In this document: one piece after another, positions 1 through 8,075 of the stretch
How the letters are laid out: each line of letters starts with the position of its first letter
Numbering within the stretch: the stretch's first letter is position 1
Source of the DNA: SIG440 sp045645905
GTDB lineage: Bacteria; Bacillota; Clostridia; Monoglobales; Monoglobaceae
Assembly (NCBI GenBank): GCA_045645905.1
Contig: JAZRJT010000094.1
Location: 1-14,722, forward strand
Length of the DNA stretch: 14,722 bases
Direction of reading: 5' to 3'
Notes under the pieces: model-generated
Seen by the model: the letters and a program-made list of their open reading frames with translations, nothing else
What the model was told of the DNA's origin: nothing
Databases searched by the model: none
Made by a program: the position numbers and the translations under genes

Positions 1-1375
1 CATCAAAATTTTTGATAAGGTCGGATATCTGTTTGGCTGTGATAAATTCAGTTACTATATGGTCCTTTTGGTCATCATAAACAGCCAAATACCTTGCTAT
101 CTCCGCATAAGCAGAAACTGCACATCTCCAAAAATCAGCTCTGTCAAGTATCTCTGTAGGACTAAAGCTGGTGTGAGAATTTATACAGATGAGTAAAAAT
201 TCAAAAGTTCCCGCACGACCAAAAGGATATGTTGTATCTGTATCGTGCACATATCTAACAATATCCCCAACATTGTATTCTTTATTTGGTTGCCATAGCG
301 GAATCACAGTTTCATCACCATTTGCTTTAACCCCGGTATCTGTATCACCTATCCACCAATTGCTGTTTTCACCTATGTGGGGTGTTAAGCCATCAGCACC
401 CGCTTCACCCGTATCGCCTTTAGGCCCCTGTATTCCCTGAATGCATTGAATACCCTGAATGCCTTGTGGACCTATTTCGCCTTGAACACCTTGAATACCT
501 TGCGGACCCTGTTCTCCTTTAGGTCCTTGTTCTCCTCTGGGGCCTCTTACTTCACCAGCGTCAATAAATTCATTAAAATCTGAATATATAAACAGGTGGC
601 CAGTTGATTGAACTATATATCCGTCACCTATTTGTATATTAGTTAAATTTTTTAAGTCTTCTTCGCTTTCAACAAACCCTTCTATTTTTACAGATGTTCC
701 ATCTTCGCCCTTAGGGCCTTGTTCGCCTGTATCCCCTTTATCACCTTTAAGACCTTGAATGCCTTGAGGTGCCTGAGGGCCTTGCGGGCCTATTTCACCT
801 TGAGGTCCCTGTGGTCCAACGTCACCCTTTTCGCCTTGAACACCCCGAGAACCTTGTGCTCCCATATCGCCTTTTTCGCCCTGTGGACCTGTTTCACCCG
901 TTTCGCCCTGTGCCTGAACTCCCGTATCAACATATGTCTCTGTCGTAACATCATATTCAAACCAATTGCCGTTTTCGCCTATGTACGGAATTGAATTATC
1001 TATACTTCGCTGCATTTTTGACATATACTGCTGCCATATTTCCGGAGTGGGTGCAAGCGGTTCTGCGCCTTCCTTCATCCCCGAAGTCTCTATCTCAACT
1101 GTCGCAACATTGGCAGTAACAAGACTTTCTGTTCCGCAAAACAGCGAAACGGTAAACATCGGTGCCTTTATTACCTCCCATGGCACAATGCAGGAATTTT
1201 TATCATCCAGAAACACACGATAAAAACTGCCTCCATATCCAAATATTGCTGTAATCTCGCCTTTCCATTCCTCGCTCATCATAAACTCTGCCCTTAAATA
1301 ATTGCGGCTGTCTGCAACAGGCAAAAAGTTATCTGTGCGCTTAATTATCTGGTTTTCTACCTTGAACTTAAGCAT
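1..1375 (-). CDS. Collagen-like phage receptor-binding/baseplate fibre protein (3' end beyond window)
   Basis: This reading frame is open from an ATG at 1375 to the window edge, giving 458 codons without a stop, so the C-terminus is missing. An SD-like AGGGGGAG lies just upstream. The order seen is: residues ~1-110, a beta-rich N-terminal domain of the kind that attaches Bacillota phage fibres to the baseplate (containing VPWEVIKAPMFTVSLF); Gly-X-Y collagen repeats at ~157-226; a spacer ~227-277 with the phage-fibre signature GDGYIVQSTGHLFIY; a second collagen stretch ~278-329; a linker with GENSNWWIGDTDTGVKANG; and ~359-417, a segment starting WQPNKEYNVGDIV with a later W416, resembling small chitin/carbohydrate-binding modules. 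Collagen repeats form trimeric rods in phage fibres, so a trimeric host-surface binder is inferred. Glycine is replaced once in each repeat tract, by Ala202 and Cys311. It is the most downstream visible gene of the late operon. The role is well supported by position and domain order; the ligand is unknown. Confidence 0.85.
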   Translation of the reverse strand, partial: MLKFKVENQIIKRTDNFLPVADSRNYLRAEFMMSEEWKGEITAIFGYGGSFYRVFLDDKNSCIVPWEVIKAPMFTVSLFCGTESLVTANVATVEIETSGMKEGAEPLAPTPEIWQQYMSKMQRSIDNSIPYIGENGNWFEYDVTTETYVDTGVQAQGETGETGPQGEKGDMGAQGSRGVQGEKGDVGPQGPQGEIGPQGPQAPQGIQGLKGDKGDTGEQGPKGEDGTSVKIEGFVESEEDLKNLTNIQIGDGYIVQSTGHLFIYSDFNEFIDAGEVRGPRGEQGPKGEQGPQGIQGVQGEIGPQGIQGIQCIQGIQGPKGDTGEAGADGLTPHIGENSNWWIGDTDTGVKANGDETVIPLWQPNKEYNVGDIVRYVHDTDTTYPFGRAGTFEFLLICINSHTSFSPTEILDRADFWRCAVSAYAEIARYLAVYDDQKDHIVTEFITAKQISDLIKNFD

Positions 1376-1387
1376 AAAACTCCCCCT

Positions 1388-2266
1388 TTAAATAAATGTA
1401 AGGTTAAAACTGGTACGACTGTGGATATATGGTACACTTTCAGGCGCACAATATGCATAAAAAACTAATGTGCCATCAAGTATATCAAAGCCATATTCTA
1501 TCTCATTTGCACCTGATATCAGTTTTTTTGTATTATATATTACCGTATCATATGTCGTTATTCTTTGATGCGAAAATACAAATTGCTTAGCAGCAATGTC
1601 GAAAACGCCTCCGTATTTTGGTTTTCTGTCAACAATTTCTGTGCTGATAATCAACACATATCTGAATTTACTTAAATCAACCTTTGCTTCATTTATGGCA
1701 TACCTTGCCTTTCCTGTTGACGAATTTCCTTCATAAAGATATTGAGGTCTTTCTGTAAGTTTTGCTTCATACGTCAGATTTTTCCCAAGGGTTGCAATCT
1801 TCGACTGTGCAAACTCTCTTTTATCACAAATCTCTCCCTCGACTGAAATTTCAGCAAGCAGAACTACTTCACCATTTTCAGGTAAGCTCTCAGCAAACAT
1901 AATATCTGCCGTCTGAAGTGCCTGATTGTAGTACGCATATACAACTCCTGCCGTATTTGCCGATACTACAAGCGTGTAGCCATCTCTATCCACCGTAAGC
2001 CGCACTCCGCTTTCAAAAAACACTATTCCCTGTGACACAAAAACTGTCATATCCTGTGTGCCAACGTTTTGAACCGTACATTTGCAGCCTTCAAGCTGAA
2101 CACCCGAGCTCACCAATGCCGACGTCAGTGCGTTTAAATCCGATACATTGTAACTCTCCTTTGAAACAAAGGGTGCAACTCCTGCACCCACTAAGCTTTT
2201 TGTTATATCGTTTATGTCCTCTGTTCCGTAAGCTGTATTATCCGCAAAGCTGTATGTAATTGCCAT
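1388..2266 (-). CDS. Putative phage baseplate/tail minor structural protein
   Basis: This 292-aa protein starts at ATG 2266 after GGAGGAGTGAGAAA; that SD overlaps the stop of the preceding tail-hub gene. The N-terminus (MAITYSFADNTAYGTEDIN) has low-complexity polar character, followed by repeated-looking segments built on V/S/G and a middle section rich in short beta strands. There is no signal peptide, membrane segment or catalytic motif. Its position between the Gp37-like hub and the collagen fibre, where many Gram-positive siphoviruses encode upper-baseplate (BppU-like) or adaptor proteins, suggests a structural link between tail tip and receptor-binding fibre. I do not recognise a named family with certainty, so the baseplate role rests on context and the beta-rich composition. 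Confidence 0.6.
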   Translation of the reverse strand: MAITYSFADNTAYGTEDINDITKSLVGAGVAPFVSKESYNVSDLNALTSALVSSGVQLEGCKCTVQNVGTQDMTVFVSQGIVFFESGVRLTVDRDGYTLVVSANTAGVVYAYYNQALQTADIMFAESLPENGEVVLLAEISVEGEICDKREFAQSKIATLGKNLTYEAKLTERPQYLYEGNSSTGKARYAINEAKVDLSKFRYVLIISTEIVDRKPKYGGVFDIAAKQFVFSHQRITTYDTVIYNTKKLISGANEIEYGFDILDGTLVFYAYCAPESVPYIHSRTSFNLTFI

Positions 2267-2270
2267 TTTC

Positions 2271-3398
2271 TCACTCCTCCAAACCTTCTAATGTAGGCTT
2301 TGTACCTACCGTGTCTATATCATAAAAAATTTCTACTGCACTTACCCTTTTTCTTTCTGTGCATCTGTAATCGCCAAACTGTATCTGTACCCTTACAATA
2401 TCACCTTCGGTATAGTCTGCTCCGTATTCCACATGGCGAAGCGAAGTTTCACTTTTCTCATCAACCTTCATTGCGGCAAACTCTGTCTTTGCTTCGTCAG
2501 GCGTTTTAATCCCTTGCAAAATCCCTTCCCAACGTGCAGCACCTTCGCCACTTGAATTGCCCAAATATACCCATTTGCTGGTAGGCTTATCCTCACTTAC
2601 CTTCCATATGCCATCTTCGGTATCGCAGTATAGATACGACCCTTTCTCACACGAAAGACCAAACCGAGTACCCTCAGTGGTAATTTTATAATAGGTAAAA
2701 TAATTCTCTGCCTTTCCTGATGTGAGTCCGGGTGAATTTGCGGATGCACTCCAATCACCCATATCCTGCAGTTCTCGTTGATGCCATCCGCAATCATCAA
2801 CAAGACCTTGCATATCACGGGTATAGCTCATATTACAGGCTGTACGGTTTGAAGCGGAAATCAGCAATTGAAGTTCCTTACCTCTGTAAACCGAAAAGGT
2901 GAATTTTCTGCTCTTTATATCGGCTTCAAGTTTAAACCCAAGCCCCGACGATTGCAGAACACCGCAAACAGTATCATACACTGTTTTGGGTTCCTTTACC
3001 GAATAATCAATTTCCTCAACGGTAAGTTCAACATCTGTAACATCTACAAAGTCACCCATTGCGGTCTGCACAGCATAATTTGCAATTTCATAAGGAGTTT
3101 TTTTAGCATACGAAAATGGCGCAATTACCCTTTTGGTCAATAACCACTCGGGAGTTCTGCCAAAAATCGCTATATCTTCGCCAAGCTGCCAACCGGTAAC
3201 TATCATCTGCATATCCTTTGCAACACATATGATATACGTGTTTTCCCAAAGCATCTCAATGATTTCTGTTTTGCTTATGGGGAAATGAATTTCTGCAGTT
3301 CCAAAGCCACAATACCTTTTGGTGACATTCAGCGAAATGCATCCCGAAGCTTGTTTTATTGGCTCAAAATCGAAGTTATAAAAAAATACATCCCTCAC
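2271..3398 (-). CDS. Siphovirus ReqiPepy6 Gp37-like tail-associated protein (tail hub)
   Basis: This 375-aa protein starts at GTG 3398, preceded by AGGCGGTG at 5 nt; its first four bases overlap the stop of the Dit gene (GTGA), so translation is probably coupled. The order of motifs matches the Gp37-like/Tal family: an N-terminal beta domain describing how coordinates are set (FEPIKQASGCISLNVTKRY), a middle segment with KTPYEIANYAVQTAMG, and a C-terminal domain with EGDIVRVQIQFGD and ERKRVSAVEIFY, typical of these proteins. Members form the trimeric hub at the tail tip, below Dit and around the tape-measure C-terminus. A low-complexity insert around residues 235-300 (WVYLGNSSGEG) may be a surface loop. 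No peptidase or muramidase motif is visible, so cell-wall digestion by the hub is not supported here. Confidence 0.8.
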   Translation of the reverse strand: MRDVFFYNFDFEPIKQASGCISLNVTKRYCGFGTAEIHFPISKTEIIEMLWENTYIICVAKDMQMIVTGWQLGEDIAIFGRTPEWLLTKRVIAPFSYAKKTPYEIANYAVQTAMGDFVDVTDVELTVEEIDYSVKEPKTVYDTVCGVLQSSGLGFKLEADIKSRKFTFSVYRGKELQLLISASNRTACNMSYTRDMQGLVDDCGWHQRELQDMGDWSASANSPGLTSGKAENYFTYYKITTEGTRFGLSCEKGSYLYCDTEDGIWKVSEDKPTSKWVYLGNSSGEGAARWEGILQGIKTPDEAKTEFAAMKVDEKSETSLRHVEYGADYTEGDIVRVQIQFGDYRCTERKRVSAVEIFYDIDTVGTKPTLEGLEE

Positions 3399-4249
3399 AC
3401 AATCACCGCCTCACAATAGATGTTGCTGTACTTACATTCAACCGTAAATGCCGATTGAATATCCCCAACAACTACAGACAACTCATTTGTGCCCTTTTCA
3501 AGAACAAAATCACCCAAAAATGTATCATCAGACAAATTGCTCAGTAGATTTCCCATAATATTGCTTTCAATTTTCCGGTTTTTTATATCCACCGTAATCT
3601 TATCCTCTGCACAGGGAGCATATTCAAGCACAATTTTCTTTCCTGTTGTATTATTGGTTATTATTACAGTTTCTGCGTTTTGAAGTTCCTTGGGGCAATT
3701 AATATAAATGCACGGCTCAATAATACAATCTCCCTGATTTTTAATAACTGCACCCATTGTCGTGGTACCAAAGACCGCAGGTAATGTGAAAGGGGTGCTA
3801 AGATTTTTTGTCCGCACATAAAGCGGAACAGTACTTTCGCATTCGTCCTCAAAATAAGGGTTGTCGCACACAAACTGCACCGCAAGTTTTGCAATTCTGC
3901 CCTTTAAAACACGAACCGGGTCAGGAATTTTAACCTGATTGCAGTAAATTCTTCTGCGTATTTCGCCATTTTCAATATACAACCAGCCCGGGTTGCTTAA
4001 AATCCGCAATACCTTCGACACAGTTGCCGAAATATCTCCACCGCAAATTTCAATGCTTAAAGTAACTGCTCTGGGAAGTGCACGTGATGAGATAGTTTCC
4101 TGACCGTCATAGCCCGAAACATTTGCTGTAATATACTCGCGTTCGGCAATTCCAAGTCCATCTAGTTCTGTCAGACGGATGCTTTTTGCTGAATCTCCTG
4201 ATATTTCAACTGTACCCTGACTGTTTTTATACCTTATTATCAATTGCAT
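3395..4249 (-). CDS. Distal tail (Dit)/phage tail family protein
   Basis: This 284-aa protein starts at ATG 4249; the ATG overlaps the tape-measure stop as TAATG, and GGGGAG precedes it, so it is probably made by coupled translation. The N-terminal ~120 residues look like a Dit N-domain: a start in short beta strands (MQLIIRYKNSQGTVEI), then a segment on ring formation with LRILSNPGWLYIENGEIRRRIYC and the typical LKGRIAKLAVQFVCDNPYF, where VQF.C.DP/NPYF is a hallmark of Sipho_tail proteins. The C-terminal half has the beta-sandwich character of the galectin-like domain (ITNNTTGKKIVLEY; EKGTNELSVV). Dit hexamers cap the tail tube and carry the baseplate. Position directly after the tape measure and before the Gp37-like hub fits the conserved order. 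Confidence 0.82.
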   Translation of the reverse strand: MQLIIRYKNSQGTVEISGDSAKSIRLTELDGLGIAEREYITANVSGYDGQETISSRALPRAVTLSIEICGGDISATVSKVLRILSNPGWLYIENGEIRRRIYCNQVKIPDPVRVLKGRIAKLAVQFVCDNPYFEDECESTVPLYVRTKNLSTPFTLPAVFGTTTMGAVIKNQGDCIIEPCIYINCPKELQNAETVIITNNTTGKKIVLEYAPCAEDKITVDIKNRKIESNIMGNLLSNLSDDTFLGDFVLEKGTNELSVVVGDIQSAFTVECKYSNIYCEAVIV

Positions 4250-5460
4250 TATTCACTCGCTCCCCTCAGTTTTTCAAGCGTTGCCGCGCTCTTTGCCGCA
4301 GCAAGCTGAGCCGTTGTGGTATCACGCGACGAATTAAATGTATAGCTTGTGTTATACACATTTTTATTTGACACGTGCTGCTGACTGATACCTGCCGCTA
4401 CTGCCGAAAGTTCAGCAGCTAAGCTATTCATACTGTCAATCATTGCGGTCCTTACTTCTGCAACAGTCTGCAAAATCAGATTTTCCAAGCCTTGCCCGAA
4501 TGCCCTGCCTGACTCCTCACCCAACTTATAATAGCTTTCAGGTATATAATCAAAGCTATCCTCAAGAATTCTTATAAATGCTGTTTTCTCGGCATTGTCT
4601 GCCAAGAAATATCCATTGTTAAACTGCTCTGCAGAATATATCCCCGCATTCTGCAGTTCTTCTTTATTTAGAATTCCGTTAAGCTGTGCGGCAATACCAG
4701 CCGTCAGTTCCGACCTCTCGTTATAGCCGTCAATAAACTTTCTTCGGGTTTCGTCATCTGCGTGCAGAATTATCTCGGCTGCTTTTACTGCCTCGCTAAC
4801 CGTCATATTACCAATTTCGGTAAAAATCCCGTCGGGAATATTCCCAAGTTCTTTTAAAGCAAGCACGGCGTCGCGGTATCTTTCAAGAAGACTTGTTTCA
4901 TCGTCAAAATCAGATAATAAATCTTTTTGATAAACCTGGTCACTTCCGTCGGGATTTACACCCACAAGTCTTATTTTTTGCGATGAATACCACTTATCTT
5001 TGGTTTTCTTAAGGTTTTCTTCCAGTTCCTTTTGCAAACCATAAATTTTTTCAGCTACCTTGATTTGTTCCTGCTCTGCCTCATCGGTAAGTCTTTTGTT
5101 ATAGGCAATAATCTCTTCGGTATATTTATACCACGCATCTGTTCCCTGACGCAGATTTTCATCGCGGTATTTTTTCAGCTCTTCATAATATTCCTGCTCT
5201 GATATCAGCTCCAGCTTCAGCGAATTTTTCAGATTGTCAATCTCACGCTGCTGTCGCTTTTTTGCCAAATTTTCAGCATTTTTTGCTGCATTTTTTGAAA
5301 GTGTTTCAAGCTCCACATAAACATTCTCAAGTGCCGTAATTGCAAGGTACGAGTTCTCGTCAATCCCCACACCTATTCCCGATGCAATCATTTTGCCGAT
5401 ATCATTATTTTTTGCCGCAGTTTCTAAGTCTTTTATGTACTTTTCAAAATCAAACGACAT
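4249..5460 (-). CDS. Short tape-measure-like tail protein
   Basis: The protein has 403 aa from ATG 5460, behind AGGGAAGG. It is largely helical: coiled-coil-prone stretches at roughly 45-165 (rich in E/K/L/N/Q, e.g. ENLAKKRQQREIDNLKNSL and SEQEYYEELKKYRDENL), then a less regular part, and a C-terminus ~340-403 (EVRTAMIDSMNSLAAELSAV) typical of tape-measure ends. Position between the Gp15-type chaperone and Dit is where the tape measure is always found. It is short for the family, which commonly exceeds 600 aa, and no hydrophobic membrane-insertion segment is visible. The segment with YYEELKKYRDE...WYKYTEEI normally sits in the distal part of clostridial tape measures, so this may be a compact version or one that lost its N-terminal part. 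At the usual ~1.5 angstrom per residue the tail would be about 60 nm. Confidence 0.7.
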   Translation of the reverse strand: MSFDFEKYIKDLETAAKNNDIGKMIASGIGVGIDENSYLAITALENVYVELETLSKNAAKNAENLAKKRQQREIDNLKNSLKLELISEQEYYEELKKYRDENLRQGTDAWYKYTEEIIAYNKRLTDEAEQEQIKVAEKIYGLQKELEENLKKTKDKWYSSQKIRLVGVNPDGSDQVYQKDLLSDFDDETSLLERYRDAVLALKELGNIPDGIFTEIGNMTVSEAVKAAEIILHADDETRRKFIDGYNERSELTAGIAAQLNGILNKEELQNAGIYSAEQFNNGYFLADNAEKTAFIRILEDSFDYIPESYYKLGEESGRAFGQGLENLILQTVAEVRTAMIDSMNSLAAELSAVAAGISQQHVSNKNVYNTSYTFNSSRDTTTAQLAAAKSAATLEKLRGASE

Positions 5461-5528
5461 TTCATCCCTTCCCTCTTATTTAAAAATATTATGGCAGATG
5501 GTGCCTCAAATTTGCCACACCTCGTCAC

Positions 5529-6095
5529 CTAAAAAAGACTTTCCAGCTTCTGTGCCATATCCATTTCCTTCTCTTCCTCGCCTCTCACATCGGGAAGTCT
5601 GTACCGTTTTTTCATTTTCTCATAAAAGCTCTTAAGCTCCCGATTTTTTATTCTTGATGTGTCGGTGCATCTGTATGACACAATCTGCGAAAATTTGCAG
5701 TTCTCACCAAGGCACGAAAGCAATCGTCTGAACTTCCACCAATGCATATCTGTGTGCATCAAATCAATACCAAATTCAGATAAAAAGCCTGCCCATATAT
5801 ATTCAAAATCTGCTTTCAGGTCATAGGCAGGGGTCGAAAAAACACCTTGTGCCTCAGAATTCTTAACCATGCCGCCTGAATAAAACCACATCAGACCTTT
5901 TACAGCATCCTGGAATCTATCGGGAAGAGTGGGAAAGGCAAGGGTAAAAACCCTTGCCAAGCCTTTACCGCCACTTCTCTCTCCCTTTAAAAGCTGCTGT
6001 TCTATTTCAATCCATACCGAAAAATCGGTGTTTATCGCATAATCCCTGCCGCCAATCCTAACCGTTTCGGGATACTCAACAAAATTATTCTTCAT
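5529..6095 (-). CDS. Bacteriophage Gp15-family tail assembly chaperone
   Basis: I chose ATG 6095, giving 188 aa (MKNNFVEYPETV), because AGGAGAG sits 6 nt upstream; a longer TTG start at 6122 has no such site. Hallmarks of the Gp15 family are visible: an N-terminal segment that echoes the gene order partner (VRIGGRDYAINTDFSVWIEI), GLMWFYSGG near the middle, a D-rich stretch with DFEYIWAGFLSEFGIDL, then DMHWWKFRRLLSCLGE and IVSYR. The C-terminus is basic then acidic (KKRYRLPDVRGEEEKE). The protein is encoded between the first chaperone and the tape measure, where the G/GT-type chaperone pair lies in other siphoviruses. It overlaps the upstream gene by 11 nt. No slippery heptamer is visible in the overlap, so it is probably an independent product rather than a frameshift fusion. 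Confidence 0.85.
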   Translation of the reverse strand: MKNNFVEYPETVRIGGRDYAINTDFSVWIEIEQQLLKGERSGGKGLARVFTLAFPTLPDRFQDAVKGLMWFYSGGMVKNSEAQGVFSTPAYDLKADFEYIWAGFLSEFGIDLMHTDMHWWKFRRLLSCLGENCKFSQIVSYRCTDTSRIKNRELKSFYEKMKKRYRLPDVRGEEEKEMDMAQKLESLF

Positions 6096-6426
6096 TTTCA
6101 GCTCTCCTAAGCCCTGTACCAATCTCCGAAATCAAACAACACAAAACCGCTGTCAAATTGACAATTTCGGGTGGCTCGCGGTCAAAAATCTCATCTGCCG
6201 CATCCCCCAGCAGACATTTGATACTGTCCTTTAAAAATTCCTTAACTCTAATATCTGCCGTATTTTCATCATTAGCCGATGTTTTAATTTCCTCCAGAAG
6301 AACCTTTGCAGCAGCCTTTATCCTCTCACACTCTGCCAGAATACTGCTGCACAAAAACAGCCGAGCCTTATATCCATCAATGTCAACCGACAGTTCCTTT
6401 CCGCTGTTTGGCATTTGTGTATTCAT
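6085..6426 (-). CDS. Putative first tail assembly chaperone (Gp14-like)
   Basis: A 113-aa protein starting at ATG 6426, with GGAGG 8 nt upstream inside the end of the major tail gene. It opens with a short beta segment (MNTQMPNSGKELSVDIDGYKARL) followed by a helical body (ECERIKAAAKVLLEEIKTSA; IRVKEFLKDSIKCLLGDAADEIF) and ends in a charged tail (RRAENEE). This is the size and shape of the G-type chaperones that coat the tape measure during tail assembly, and it is located exactly between major tail protein and the Gp15-family gene. No diagnostic motif is present; the call depends on neighbours, length and predicted helicity. Confidence 0.65.
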   Translation of the reverse strand: MNTQMPNSGKELSVDIDGYKARLFLCSSILAECERIKAAAKVLLEEIKTSANDENTADIRVKEFLKDSIKCLLGDAADEIFDREPPEIVNLTAVLCCLISEIGTGLRRAENEE

Positions 6427-6429
6427 ACA

Positions 6430-6915
6430 TTATTCCTCCGTAAAGGTGCAGGTCTGCCAGTCATCATTGCTGGTTGCCTTGCCAAAAATCTTATCGCCCT
6501 TTACACGGAATGTTCCGCTGTACTTATATGCATCAAGGCCGCTGCCTTCGTTCTCGGCAATAACCGCAAAATCACGTTTTATTGCACCATTTTCATCATC
6601 TGCCATATCCACCATAATGATTGGTCTTACCGCGTCGGCACCCACCTTTTCGGCATCAAATATGTTAATAATGTCTTCATGAACAGCATCACCGCTGAAC
6701 CTGTCAAACCCAAAGGTGATTGAGGGTGTATATCCAACCACATCTGTCTGCTCAAATTCCTCGTCAACATACTGTCTTGAATATTCCTTTGGATTTTTTG
6801 CCGTAGAAATTTCATCAAAGCCTTTCATACGGTAAAATGTATAACTGCCTTCATTGCCCGCTGTGGGTACGCCGTAAAAGGCAAGTTTTTTGTATCTCTT
6901 TACTATTTCTGCCAT
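6430..6915 (-). CDS. Major tail protein (tail tube)
   Basis: I place the start at ATG 6915 (161 aa, MAEIVKRYKKLAFYG) because AAGGAG lies 8 nt upstream; an in-frame GTG three codons earlier overlaps that site. The sequence is beta-rich and describes a tube protomer: an N-terminal segment with FYGVPTAGNEGSYTFYRM, a long strand-loop region containing SRQYVDEEFEQTDVVGYTPSI, where VVGYTPSI-type motifs are common in siphoviral tail tubes, and a C-terminal strand pair ending FGKATSNDDWQTCTFTEE. It stacks in rings around the tape measure. It has no extra C-terminal Ig-like domain. Position after the tail completion gene and before the chaperones supports the assignment. Confidence 0.8.
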   Translation of the reverse strand: MAEIVKRYKKLAFYGVPTAGNEGSYTFYRMKGFDEISTAKNPKEYSRQYVDEEFEQTDVVGYTPSITFGFDRFSGDAVHEDIINIFDAEKVGADAVRPIIMVDMADDENGAIKRDFAVIAENEGSGLDAYKYSGTFRVKGDKIFGKATSNDDWQTCTFTEE

Positions 6916-6971
6916 AAAATTCACTCCTTAAATTTAATAAACCGAGCTGACAGTAGCTAATCTCCCCGCCG

Positions 6972-7379
6972 TCAAGCCAAATAAACCAACCTAAGCTCCG
7001 CCTCAAACCTCGCATCCACACTACCCGTCGGCTCTGCAGTAAAACTCTTTTCCACCGTCAGCGACAACGGATTAATATCCTTGCCCAAATCAGGTAAATT
7101 CCCCAATTTGTTTTGCAGAGCAATCCAACCTTCAATGTCCTCGCATCTCTTTGCGGCAGCACGGTTATATTTATCTGCCCCGCTATATTCCTGCCGAATG
7201 GCAAGAATAAACCGAGCCTCAAAAACTCCTCCACCGTCAGTATACCGTTTAACCACCGGGCCGGAGGCCTTCATCCTGAGGGCAAAAGCCACAGGCTTGC
7301 CCTCAAGATAGTTTACCTTTATGCCTGCATCAGTAAGATACGGGCACTGTGAAAGATATTTTGCTGTTTCTTCAATCAT
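6972..7379 (-). CDS. Tail completion/terminator-like minor capsid protein
   Basis: A 135-aa protein from ATG 7379; CGGAGGG lies ~11 nt upstream. It starts with a helix (MIEETAKYLSQCPYL) followed by a beta-rich core: INVNYLEGKPVAFAL-type strand, a conserved-looking GPVVKRYTDGGG loop, then EGWIALQNKLGNLPDL and a C-terminal strand (ARFEAELRLVYLA). This arrangement is typical of the 'minor capsid protein 3'/tail terminator proteins of Gram-positive siphoviruses, which cap the tail tube at the head side. The order connector-head closure-tail terminator-major tail protein is conserved and matches here. No enzyme motif is present. Confidence 0.65.
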   Translation of the reverse strand: MIEETAKYLSQCPYLTDAGIKVNYLEGKPVAFALRMKASGPVVKRYTDGGGVFEARFILAIRQEYSGADKYNRAAAKRCEDIEGWIALQNKLGNLPDLGKDINPLSLTVEKSFTAEPTGSVDARFEAELRLVYLA

Positions 7380-7401
7380 AACTCGTCTTTACCCTCCGTG
7401 A

Positions 7402-7725
7402 TTATCTGTACTCATACTCTGCCTGCAAATGCCAGTGCGGTATGCCTCCAAAATTATTTTCAGCAACCACCGCAATACGTCTGCACTCAGCCACCGAAAA
7501 TTCTTCCCGGCTCATTTCACCAAAATATATAAGGTCTCCCACCGATATCTGATTTATCAGCTTATGCTCAATCCTCACATCAAAATTATCACGGAAGTAT
7601 ATGCCCCTTTCAGTACTGCGAAGCCGCTTTTTGCAGTGTATCCACGCAGGATATGTGCCACATTTTATATAATCCTCGCCATCGGGGCTGAGTGTAAACA
7701 GTGTTACAACGCCATTTTCAAGCAT
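7402..7725 (-). CDS. Head closure/head-tail joining protein (minor capsid-like)
   Basis: A 107-aa protein from ATG 7725, whose first base overlaps the upstream stop (TAATG); GGGGGTGGAG precedes it, so reinitiation after the connector gene is likely. The sequence begins MLENGVVTLF, a typical opening of the small minor-capsid proteins of clostridial and lactococcal phages, and continues with alternating strands (DVRIEHKLINQISVGDLIYFG) ending in HWHLQAEYEYR. SPP1 gp16-like head closure proteins have this size and beta-barrel character and form the ring that stops DNA leakage. Context between connector and tail completion genes supports this; direct sequence recognition is weak. Confidence 0.55.
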   Translation of the reverse strand: MLENGVVTLFTLSPDGEDYIKCGTYPAWIHCKKRLRSTERGIYFRDNFDVRIEHKLINQISVGDLIYFGEMSREEFSVAECRRIAVVAENNFGGIPHWHLQAEYEYR

Positions 7726-8075
7726 TACTCCACCCCCGCATATAAAAGACCTGTGCCATTAAGATGCTTTAAAATAATTTTGTGCAGATTTTTTGTCCCA
7801 TTGCCATCTGAATACGTCACCGAATAGCCGTCAACAGTCTCACTTTTAACTCTCCCGCTTCTTTGGGCAAGGTAAAGCTTTTCAGCAACCTCGCAAAGGC
7901 ATTGTAAAACCTCGGTGCAATTTAAATCCTCATCTTTTACGCTTCCGCACAGGCTCTTAACTTCACAAAAGGCAGGGAGTATGTATCTGTCAAATGACTC
8001 TTTGTCAAGAACACCGCGGCATCCGCCGCAATACTCATTGAAATAATATTCAAAAGTTACCTTAGGCTTTGTCAC
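7725..8075 (-). CDS. Head-tail connector adaptor protein
   Basis: I choose GTG 8075 (116 aa, MTKPKVTFEYYFNEYCGG) because AGGCGGTG, close to the consensus SD, lies 6 nt upstream; GTG 8084 is too close to it. The protein is mainly helical (FDRYILPAFCEVKSLCGS; EVLQCLCEVAEKLYLAQ) and then carries a characteristic strand motif RVKSETVDGYSVTYSD, the signature of clostridial/lactococcal connector adaptors that dock under the portal, like HK97 gp6 or SPP1 gp15. It has seven cysteines, clustered mainly in the helical half (CGGC, CEV, SLC, NC, CLC), which is unusual but consistent with an intracellularly assembled protein. It overlaps a 32-aa ORF upstream. Confidence 0.7.
   Translation of the reverse strand: MTKPKVTFEYYFNEYCGGCRGVLDKESFDRYILPAFCEVKSLCGSVKDEDLNCTEVLQCLCEVAEKLYLAQRSGRVKSETVDGYSVTYSDGNGTKNLHKIILKHLNGTGLLYAGVE

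Noticed and set aside
189..1223. Plus-strand reading frames over the fibre gene
   Set aside because: They are mirror frames of the Gly-X-Y repeats, with no SD and biased leucine/proline/serine content; the minus frame is continuous and has recognisable domains.
6085..6134. Programmed frameshift joining the two tail chaperone genes
   Set aside because: The overlap between the two frames contains no X-XXY-YYZ slippery heptamer, and the second gene has its own SD (AGGAGAG) at the right distance.
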